Shown: in pieces, positions 1 through 5,920 of the stretch
How positions within the stretch are numbered: position 1 is the stretch's first letter
Layout: each line of letters begins with the position of its first letter
Assembly: GCA_027489475.1 (NCBI GenBank)
Contig: JAIXZQ010000126.1
Location: 1-10,248, forward strand
DNA: 10,248 nt
Direction of reading: 5' to 3'
Origin: Methylophilus sp.
GTDB taxonomy: Bacteria; Pseudomonadota; Gammaproteobacteria; Burkholderiales; Methylophilaceae
Translations under genes and position numbers: made by a program
The notes under the pieces: generated by a model
What the model saw: only the letters and a program-made list of their open reading frames with translations
Told to the model about the DNA's origin: nothing
The model's database searches: none

Positions 1-150
1 AAAACAGCTGGGCGCGGAGTATTCATCCCTCTTAGTTTTTCTCCAGGCGAAGCATTCCAGTTTGATTGGAGTGAGGACTGGGCGATTATTGATGGGAAGC
101 GAACCAAGTTCCAAATAGCCCATTTAAAAATGGCTTTTAAAGCAGATTGA
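1..150 (+). pseudogene. IS21-family transposase (istA) remnant, truncated at both ends
   Basis: Frame 1 is open from the first base and runs 49 codons to a TGA at 148-150. The peptide contains IPLSFSPGEAFQFDWSED followed by a stretch ending QIAHLKMAF. This is the recognisable start of the IstA integrase (DDE) core: the pro-Gly-Glu-Ala-phe-Gln-phe-Asp-Trp block carries the first catalytic Asp (residue 22 here), and the 'AHLKMAF' strand follows it. In IS21 transposases this strand is normally followed by Ser-Arg and a long catalytic remainder. Here the reading changes abruptly to KAD and stops, so the second Asp and the Glu are missing. The break looks like a deletion junction, and no istB follows. 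The 5' part lies outside the window. It is dead as a transposase unless rescued in trans. Confidence 0.8.
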
Positions 151-286
151 ATTGAAAAAAGAACATAAATGACAAAAATCTGAATTATTAATCCATACTG
201 GTTTGTGGCTAAAAGTGGGGTAAATTTCAATAAATATTGCTCAGTAATTTAGTGCATATTTACAATTTCACTATGAAGTTGTTATT
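151..286. other. AT-rich non-coding stretch between the istA remnant and the exported-protein gene
   Basis: No open frame of note is seen. A near-perfect hairpin lies at 262-282 (9-bp arms around CTA). In plus-strand RNA it pairs fully with one G-U; in minus-strand RNA it has one C-A mismatch. It sits five bases beyond the stop of the minus-strand gene and lacks a proper U-tract, so it is at best a weak transcript end. Bases around 200-225 (GTGGCTAAAAGTGGGG) could be remaining end sequence of the IS21-type element, but I cannot confirm this. Confidence 0.35.
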
Positions 287-976
287 TTAAGGTGTAAACC
301 TAAAACCAATAGATAACCATTTACCCTGACTGTTACCGTCAAATTGATGTCCGAGGGTTGTATCTATTTGAAATAACTCAGGCATTACGCTATAACGAAA
401 TCCAATCTGGAAAAATGGCTTTTGCTTGTCATCCCCATAGATTTCCGTAATGCCTAGTAGATTAGTTTTTAGAGGCAACTCAGCACCCAATCCGAAAGTG
501 GATTTTATTGTCTTGTCCCCATTATCTTTCAAAAGGCCTAAATTTGAATGTACAACCAAGTGATTGTTAAATTCATAAGAGACAGGAAAATAAAGATATG
601 TGTTACCGAACTGATTCGGGCCGGGGTTAATCTCTGGATGCGCAATTTTTCCAACGGCAAGTCCAAAACCGACTTGGTTTGGTTCTAGAGTTTTAAATAG
701 CGTTTTTGCTTGGATAATATAGTCATGCGTACTGCCTTGAATATCATCATTTTTAAAATAACCACCACCAACAGTTAACTCTAAGTTCCCACTAGGATTG
801 CATGCAGGCAAAGCCCAAAACTCCATAGATGACTTATATTGACGAGTCCATGACTCTAACTGACATTTTCCAGAGTTTGTTAAACGAGCGTCATCAGTAA
901 CAAAAGGACGAGCAGCCCAAGTTAGTGATGGGATAAAGCAGAGAAGAGTAATTGTTATATATCTAGTAAATTTCAC
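287..976 (-). CDS. Exported beta-barrel-like protein (MetA-pathway/transporter-type family), function unknown
   Basis: The 229-residue product starts with a clear Sec signal peptide: a short basic n-region (MKFTR), a hydrophobic core to about residue 19, and a likely cleavage after the TWA or WAA motif (21-22). The mature start RPFVTDDARL is a recurrent signature of small proteobacterial outer-membrane proteins often annotated as 'transporter' or 'phenol MetA-like'. The rest alternates hydrophobic and polar residues with many Gly and aromatics and ends in an amphipathic strand (WLSIGFRFTP), as expected for a small beta-barrel. Two cysteines (38 and 59) could form a disulfide. The start is GTG (974-976); I keep it because the signal peptide begins exactly there, although no Shine-Dalgarno is visible. 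Relatives often sit beside metal-efflux genes, which fits this neighbourhood, but no substrate can be named. The family assignment is from general resemblance. Confidence 0.7.
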   Translation of the reverse strand: MKFTRYITITLLCFIPSLTWAARPFVTDDARLTNSGKCQLESWTRQYKSSMEFWALPACNPSGNLELTVGGGYFKNDDIQGSTHDYIIQAKTLFKTLEPNQVGFGLAVGKIAHPEINPGPNQFGNTYLYFPVSYEFNNHLVVHSNLGLLKDNGDKTIKSTFGLGAELPLKTNLLGITEIYGDDKQKPFFQIGFRYSVMPELFQIDTTLGHQFDGNSQGKWLSIGFRFTP

Positions 977-1241
977 AGCCGAAACAATACTTGTTTATAC
1001 CAACACATATAAGCTTTTGATGATTTAAATTTTGTAAGCTGACATGAGTAGTTAATTATGCGAACGCATTAAGGGAGTGCCAGATGGGTAATCACCTACG
1101 TCTATACAAATATCAGGTAAGCCAGCAAAATTAGTTATGCACAAATAAAAAGCAAATAACTTTTGCTTGAGTGACGTAACTGTTTTGAAAAAAAATTATT
1201 TTTACTATTAGTAGATATTAATTATGTTTATTGACAGTGGT
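977..1241. other. Intergenic region with a 12-bp palindrome, no convincing gene
   Basis: This stretch separates two minus-strand genes. It holds the likely promoter of the downstream gene (994-1002). It also holds a perfect palindrome ATGCG-AA-CGCAT (1058-1069) followed by AAGGGAG and a 16-codon plus-strand frame at 1084-1134. On the minus strand a short stop-terminated frame crosses the same bases. Neither frame looks like a known protein. Past the kinase stop, a TACTAATAGTA palindrome followed by A/T runs (about 1186-1215) might act as a weak transcript end, but it is not a canonical terminator. Confidence 0.4.
994..1002 (-). promoter_or_regulatory. Extended -10 promoter element for the exported-protein gene
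   Basis: Read on the minus strand the bases are TGGTATAAA: the TGn extension directly followed by a TATAAA hexamer (5 of 6 to consensus). It lies about 18 bases upstream of the GTG start, so the transcript would have a leader of only about ten bases, in line with the missing Shine-Dalgarno. The -35 region 17 bases further up is poor (ATCAAA), as is common for extended -10 promoters. This is a prediction by eye only. Confidence 0.4.
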
Positions 1242-2621
1242 TTAATGCCTTGCGTCTTTTTTATTTTTTAATTTAGAAATACTATTACTTGTAACAAATT
1301 CGTTGTAAAAAATCACTTTAACAATTAGTCCCGTAGATTCAGGCTGTTTATTGGTTAATATGATTTCAGCATGATGCTTCCGAGCGATCTCCTGAGCGAT
1401 CGAAAGACCTAGCCCAGAACCTGATGCTTTGTCACTATGAGCGCGATAAAATCTTTCAAACACTTTGTTAATATCTTCTGGATGGATACCGGGTCCTGAG
1501 TCTTCAATTTCTATTTCAATGGCCTGATGCTGTGATCTTATTTGAATATTAATCAATCCACCTTCTGGGGAATAGTTGATTGCGTTAACCAGAAGATTGT
1601 TGAATAGAATCCCAATTTCATCAGCCACTCCAAAAACATGAACATCATCAGCGTATGTCATGCCAACATCCAGTCTTTTTGCCATGTAGATAGACCGAAG
1701 ATCATTTAATACCCTGACGATGAGCGCATTCAAGTCTACCTTGCTAACAGATCCTAGTCGCGCATCAGGTTCGACCTTTGATAAGGTCAACAATTGTTCT
1801 ACTAAACGTTCCATTCGACTGAGACTGTCAAAAACACGAGGTAGTCGATCTTTCAGTTCTTTTTGGTTGGCATGATTTAATGACGTGAGCTGTAGCTTCA
1901 ACGCGGTGACTGGTGTTCTGAGTTCATGGGCAGCATCGCTGGTAAATCTTTTTCTGAGCGTAATAAAAGTATTCGCATTTTTCATCCAAACATTTAAAGA
2001 TCGAATGATTGGAATCAACTCCTTGGGTTGATTATTTTCATTAAACAGATTTAGCTCATCCACATTTCTTTTGGCCATTTCTTCTGACATCACAGTCAGT
2101 GGCTTAAATGTTTTTTTTATAATTAATAACGTCACAATTAGTAAAAAGGGCACCACCAGCAATTGGGGAATAATCAGCTTGATGGCTACATCTCTGATGG
2201 TTCGCTGGCGTAATTGGTAATCCTGAGCTACCAAGCAAGTCAGACTTTTTTGGTTTAGGATAAAAATGCGCCAGCGTTTGTGCTCTACCCATTGTGTAAA
2301 AAGACCAGATTTGTCGGTTTTAGCTGCAAAGACGCCTTGATGCGATTGGTAAATCATCTGGTTATTTTGTTTCACCTGAATCAGATAATCTTGTTCTCCA
2401 TGCAGCTTAGGTGTCCTAACTCCGGAGATGAATTTCTGTTCAGGCACCGCATTATCAGCAAAATTCTCAATCATGGCCGATGCTAGATGCGCCATATTCT
2501 CGTCATATAGCTCGCCTAATTCGTCTTCTGCTGAGTGATAGGATAAAAAAGAAAGCATCCCAATAATGAAGACGGTAACTAAAGAAAGATAAATAGTCAG
2601 TTCAAACTTAATAGAACGCAT
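1242..2621 (-). CDS. Membrane sensor histidine kinase (QseC/PmrB/TctE-like)
   Basis: The 459-residue inner-membrane kinase is the sensor half of a two-component pair. TM1 is at about residues 9-28, a periplasmic sensor region at about 30-145, TM2 at about 147-168, then a HAMP-like linker to about 220. The H-box is SDAAHELRTPVTALKLQL with the phospho-accepting His at 232. The ATPase domain has the N-box (NNLLVNAINYS, 341-351), G1 (DSGPGI, 374-379), the F-box (FERFYRA, 388-394) and G2 (SGSGLGLSIA, 400-409). All catalytic motifs are present, so it should be active. The ATG abuts the stop of the regulator gene without a spacer, with AAGGA seven bases upstream inside the regulator's last codons, so translation is probably coupled. 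The sensor region has no His-, Met- or Cys-rich cluster (one Cys, 129), so the ligand cannot be read from sequence. Confidence 0.93.
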   Translation of the reverse strand: MRSIKFELTIYLSLVTVFIIGMLSFLSYHSAEDELGELYDENMAHLASAMIENFADNAVPEQKFISGVRTPKLHGEQDYLIQVKQNNQMIYQSHQGVFAAKTDKSGLFTQWVEHKRWRIFILNQKSLTCLVAQDYQLRQRTIRDVAIKLIIPQLLVVPFLLIVTLLIIKKTFKPLTVMSEEMAKRNVDELNLFNENNQPKELIPIIRSLNVWMKNANTFITLRKRFTSDAAHELRTPVTALKLQLTSLNHANQKELKDRLPRVFDSLSRMERLVEQLLTLSKVEPDARLGSVSKVDLNALIVRVLNDLRSIYMAKRLDVGMTYADDVHVFGVADEIGILFNNLLVNAINYSPEGGLINIQIRSQHQAIEIEIEDSGPGIHPEDINKVFERFYRAHSDKASGSGLGLSIAQEIARKHHAEIILTNKQPESTGLIVKVIFYNEFVTSNSISKLKNKKDARH

Positions 2622-3284
2622 TTACTTTTCCTTCTTATCAGGAAAAGCATAACCTATTCCTCGTATGGTCTGAATGATATCAGGACCAAATTTCTTGCGG
2701 ATATGATGCACATGCACTTCAACTGCATTGCTGTCTATTTCGACACCCCAGCCATATAGCTTGTCTTCCAATTGTGATTTAGAAAAAATCATACCTGGCT
2801 GAGACATCAGGTGATACATGATTGCGAATGCTTTACTTGAAAGCCTGTGACTCACCGCACCAACAGATAAAGTGTAATTTGCTGTGTTTAGTATTACGCC
2901 ATTCATTTCAATCTGATTGGTGAGCCGTTCATCTTTGCGCCTGAAAATCGCCCGCAGTCTGGCTTCCAGTTCTTCGATAGCAAATGGCTTGAGCACATAG
3001 TCATCTGCGCCTGCATCCAAGCCCTCGATGCGCTGTTCGATGGCATCTCTGGCAGTAATCACAATCACTGGCGTTTGATTGCCTGCTTTTCTGAATTCAG
3101 TGAGCCATTCAATTCCGTTTTTTTTGGGTAATCCGATGTCTAGCAAAATAGCATCGAACATCTCCTGCATGATGGCTTGTTCCGCCTGCATTGCATCCTT
3201 TACCCAGTAAATGGCGTGTGTACGCATGGCCTGTTGCAGTCCTTCGCCTATCATCTCATCGTCTTCTACTAGCAGAAGTTTCAC
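2622..3284 (-). CDS. OmpR-family response regulator (QseB/PmrA-like), GTG start preferred
   Basis: This is a DNA-binding response regulator of 220 residues with my chosen start. The receiver domain begins with a canonical MKLLLVEDDEMIGEGLQQAM. The acidic pair is D8/D9, the phospho-acceptor D49 in LLDIGLP, the switch Thr is T77 (VIVITA) and the conserved Lys is K99 (YVLKPF). A winged-helix DNA-binding domain follows from about 125 to the end, with recognition-helix region NAVEVHVHHIRKKFG and the wing hairpin TIRGIGYAF. Upstream in-frame ATGs exist at 3323 and 3299 and would add 13 or 5 residues. I prefer GTG at 3284 because GGAG lies nine bases before it, the protein then starts as the family does, and the 3323 ATG is five bases from the operator at 3329-3345. 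It is co-transcribed with the kinase and divergent from the efflux operon, so it is the likely pump regulator and probably autoregulated. Confidence 0.92.
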   Translation of the reverse strand: MKLLLVEDDEMIGEGLQQAMRTHAIYWVKDAMQAEQAIMQEMFDAILLDIGLPKKNGIEWLTEFRKAGNQTPVIVITARDAIEQRIEGLDAGADDYVLKPFAIEELEARLRAIFRRKDERLTNQIEMNGVILNTANYTLSVGAVSHRLSSKAFAIMYHLMSQPGMIFSKSQLEDKLYGWGVEIDSNAVEVHVHHIRKKFGPDIIQTIRGIGYAFPDKKEK

Positions 3285-3328
3285 TTTGCCTATCTCCATG
3301 ACATATGCGAACAGATTAAACATTGAAT

Positions 3329-3345
3329 CTTAAGGTTGCCTTAAG
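3329..3345. promoter_or_regulatory. Tandem CTTAAG operator in the divergent gap, likely bound by the adjacent response regulator
   Basis: The bases read CTTAAGGTTGCCTTAAG: two identical CTTAAG half-sites with a 5-bp spacer, so an 11-bp repeat period of about one helical turn. Because CTTAAG is itself a palindrome, the site reads the same way on both strands. It matches the YTTAAK-N5-YTTAAK type of PmrA boxes and resembles QseB sites, which are bound by regulators of this subfamily. It is the only such pair I found in the window and lies between the regulator gene and the pump operon. On the plus side a weak -10 (CATTAT, 3371-3376) with no good -35 (AACCAC, 3348-3353) just after the box would suit an activator-dependent promoter. 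Regulation is inferred, the repeat is seen. Confidence 0.75.
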
Positions 3346-3392
3346 AAAACCACTGCAATATGCAGTCTCACATTATCCATTTTCCATGTGTT

Positions 3393-4715
3393 ATGAATCG
3401 AATTAGCTTTCTCAAGCGTGCGTTGTTGCTGATGCTGACCGGGCTGGCGGCCTGTCAGAGTCCTCAGTCTATCAAACCCCAAGCGCTTGTCGCCAATATC
3501 GTTGAACAAGACCAATCATTGCGTGCCAGGCAATCTCAGCAACGTAATGAAACAGATGAGTTTCTTTCTGAGTATGCGGCGGTTATGCTGGCGTTGCATC
3601 AAAATCCTGCTTTTCAGGCGCAATTAACAGACCTAGACTTTGTTCAGGCAGACTTGCAACTCGCCAGTCAAGTGAGTAATCCTTCTTTGTTTTATGCATT
3701 TGGCGTCGCCAACAAACCGTATCGATATGCCATTGAATTTCCATTAGAGGCGCTATTGCTCAGGCCATTAAGGCTCAAACTGTCGCAAGCGCAATCAAAG
3801 CAGACGCAACTGCAGTTGATGCAAACGGGATTCTCCCTCGTTCGCGACACACGTGCTGCTTACGCACAAGCTGTTGTCACTCAGGAAAGAGTCATCAGAC
3901 TGGAGGAGGCGTTATGCGTTAACAATACGATCGCCAGATTAGCTAAAACACGTGAGCGTCTTGGTGACAGCAGTGCTCAGGACACGCTGATTGCAGAAAA
4001 TGAAAGGTTGCTCGTCGAGCGGGACTTGCAATCTGCAAGGATTGAAGCAGGCATCGCGCATACACAGCTCATGCATATGCTTAATCACGTAGATGACAAA
4101 CGTAGATTATCACTCAGCGATGCACTTTTGCCTTCTTGCTCTGCCGAAGATATTAGCCAATTGAAAACTGCCGCCCTCTCTAGCAGAGCTGATGTTTTGG
4201 CAGCTGATGCTGCGATTGAGGGGTTGAAAGAGAAGCGCCGTTTGAATGAATTAAACTGGTTAGCGCCTGCAGCCATCGCTGATGCGACCAGTGGCCAGAC
4301 CAATGGCCATGTGCTGGCGCCAGCCATCAGATTCAATTTGCCCATGTTCAATCAAAATCAGGCACAGGTCGAACGCGTCGATGCGGAGCTAGTAAAAGCC
4401 TTGCACGAGGCTGAAGCGATTAAACTGAAGGCCTCATTGGATATTCAGGTCAGCCACCTCAAGTACCAGCGTGATTGCCAAGAGTGGCAGCAGCTGCAGG
4501 CAGCATTGCTTCCTAATTCAGTAAAAGTCATTCATGACGCTGAGACTGCCTATCAGAATGGGGAGATTGCCTATTTAGGTGTGCTGGAGAGCAGCAGAAA
4601 ATATCTAAATCTCAGACTGCGCGAGACCCAACTGAAAGCCGACATGATTCTGAGCTGGTCGGACCTCATGCGCAGTACCAGTATTCCCCAAAATCTCACG
4701 ATTAATCATCATTGA
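3393..4715 (+). CDS. Outer-membrane factor lipoprotein of a tripartite efflux system (TolC/CusC/CzcC type)
   Basis: This TolC-superfamily outer-membrane channel would connect the RND pump to the exterior. With the ATG at 3393 the 440-residue product begins with MNRISFLKRA, a hydrophobic LLLMLTG core and the lipobox LAAC (Cys 21), so it is probably a lipid-anchored protein. An upstream in-frame ATG at 3360 would add 11 residues and give an unusually long n-region; neither start has a good ribosome site. The mature part shows the OEP pattern: long Gln/Ala/Leu-rich helices (about 57-95, 125-232, 250-290, 325-420) and two beta-forming segments (about 96-118 and 306-320, the latter LAPAIRFNLPMF), with the repeated landmarks HQNPAFQAQ (69-77) and RADVLAADAAI (265-275). 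The length is usual for the family. It is the first gene of the operon, ten bases before the adaptor. The substrate is unknown. Confidence 0.88.
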   Translation: MNRISFLKRALLLMLTGLAACQSPQSIKPQALVANIVEQDQSLRARQSQQRNETDEFLSEYAAVMLALHQNPAFQAQLTDLDFVQADLQLASQVSNPSLFYAFGVANKPYRYAIEFPLEALLLRPLRLKLSQAQSKQTQLQLMQTGFSLVRDTRAAYAQAVVTQERVIRLEEALCVNNTIARLAKTRERLGDSSAQDTLIAENERLLVERDLQSARIEAGIAHTQLMHMLNHVDDKRRLSLSDALLPSCSAEDISQLKTAALSSRADVLAADAAIEGLKEKRRLNELNWLAPAAIADATSGQTNGHVLAPAIRFNLPMFNQNQAQVERVDAELVKALHEAEAIKLKASLDIQVSHLKYQRDCQEWQQLQAALLPNSVKVIHDAETAYQNGEIAYLGVLESSRKYLNLRLRETQLKADMILSWSDLMRSTSIPQNLTINHH

Positions 4716-4725
4716 AAGAATCATC

Positions 4726-5907
4726 ATGTCGATCAGTCACCACATGATAGTCATTAAGTCACATCACTTCATCACATGCCTGATAGGCATGTTAATGCTG
4801 TGCCCGGTTTTTGGTATATCCGAGACCATTAGCGCCAACGAAAATCAGTTCAATCAGGTCGCGTTATCAAACATCGCTATCAAGAAATTGGGATTGGAAA
4901 CTAAAGTAATACGCTTGGCAAAAACACTTGCTTCAAAAGTATTCCCGGCACAAATCGGATATGCGCCCCAAGCTATCACTCATTACATCACGCCCTTTAG
5001 TGGGTATGTCGAGTTGAACGGTAAATTGCATTTGGGAGATAAGGTCAGAGCCGGGCAAACACTATTCAAAATCAAACCTGTGGTGTCGCCAGAAACCAGA
5101 CTAAGTTTGCTCACCAATCTTTCTGATACGGAAGGGCAGCTCAAATCTGCGCAAGAACAAGTCGAGGCCAATCGTTTGGTGTTTAACAGAGCGAAGCAGT
5201 TATTTTTGCAACACGTAGGCAGTCAAAAGAGTGTTGATGATGCACAAGCTAATTTTGCGATTGCAGAAACTAACCTCAATACTATCCAACAGAAACAGGC
5301 GCTGCTAAAACAGGCCGTTGCAGATGGCGCCAGCGGCATATATGAGATCAAGGCAGCCAGAGAAGGTGTCATCAGTCAGCTTAATCTTACTTCGGGCCAA
5401 CTGTTGGGTGCAGGCAGTCAATTAATGGATATTATTAGTACCAATCAACTGCTCGTTACTGTGTTTGTTCCACAAGCGCAGATTAAAAATCTGCAATTAA
5501 ACGATGCCTGGATTGCAGACCGTGACATCAGCGATAAAGATATCCCATTAAAGAAAATCCCGCTGCCCCTAGAAGCCGATCTGCAAACAGGGATGCGCAA
5601 GGTTATCTATGCAACTTCCAATATGGCAGAGCTAGCTGCCATGCAAAAAATCAGTGTCAACATTCTTGAGCGAGAAGCAACACAGATGGCATTACGCTTA
5701 CCCTGTTCGGCGATAGTGGTCGACATGTATGGCGGTGAATGGATTTATCTCAAAGAGGATGAAACACACTTTCGCCGTGAACGTGTCTTCGTCTCTGACA
5801 ACACCTCAAACACCTGTGTGGTGAATAAACCACCTCTTCAAGGAAGAGTTGTAGTGTCTCAAGGGGCACAAGAATTATTTGCGCTAGAAACCGGCTATAC
5901 GCACTAG
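4726..5907 (+). CDS. Periplasmic adaptor (membrane fusion protein) of an RND efflux system
   Basis: The 393-residue adaptor bridges the RND pump and the outer-membrane channel. An N-terminal hydrophobic stretch (about 15-30) serves as signal peptide or anchor. The two lipoyl half-motifs are TPFSGYVELNGKLHLGDKV (about 89-107) and EIKAAREGVISQLNLTSGQLL (207-227, with the conserved Gly-Val-Ile). They flank an alpha-helical hairpin of about 125-200. A beta-barrel part follows (about 243-315), and the C-terminal membrane-proximal region has the family's MYGGEWIYL strand (334-342). Unlike many CzcB or CusB proteins I see no His-rich or Met-rich extension; only the very N-terminus has a few His. It starts ten bases after the preceding stop with GAAAGA as a modest ribosome site and ends 13 bases before the pump. 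Metal specificity is therefore not evident from this subunit. Confidence 0.88.
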   Translation: MSISHHMIVIKSHHFITCLIGMLMLCPVFGISETISANENQFNQVALSNIAIKKLGLETKVIRLAKTLASKVFPAQIGYAPQAITHYITPFSGYVELNGKLHLGDKVRAGQTLFKIKPVVSPETRLSLLTNLSDTEGQLKSAQEQVEANRLVFNRAKQLFLQHVGSQKSVDDAQANFAIAETNLNTIQQKQALLKQAVADGASGIYEIKAAREGVISQLNLTSGQLLGAGSQLMDIISTNQLLVTVFVPQAQIKNLQLNDAWIADRDISDKDIPLKKIPLPLEADLQTGMRKVIYATSNMAELAAMQKISVNILEREATQMALRLPCSAIVVDMYGGEWIYLKEDETHFRRERVFVSDNTSNTCVVNKPPLQGRVVVSQGAQELFALETGYTH

Positions 5908-5920
5908 GGGCGGATTGAAT

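Noticed and set aside
262-282. Hairpin near the end of the exported-protein gene as a Rho-independent terminator
   Set aside because: The loop is three bases, the minus-strand stem contains a mismatch, and there is no U-tract in the right direction.
1055-1080. Second PmrA-type box at CCCTTAATGCG (minus strand)
   Set aside because: Only one half-site is present; the position 11 bp further reads CGCATA and does not match.
1084-1134. Possible 16-residue plus-strand peptide with AAGGGAG upstream
   Set aside because: Too short to support without conservation; it leads away from neighbouring genes and no leader function is apparent. Kept only as part of the intergenic observation.
1065-1190. Minus-strand stop-terminated frame through the intergenic region
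   Set aside because: No start with a ribosome site and no resemblance to a known protein fragment that I can name.
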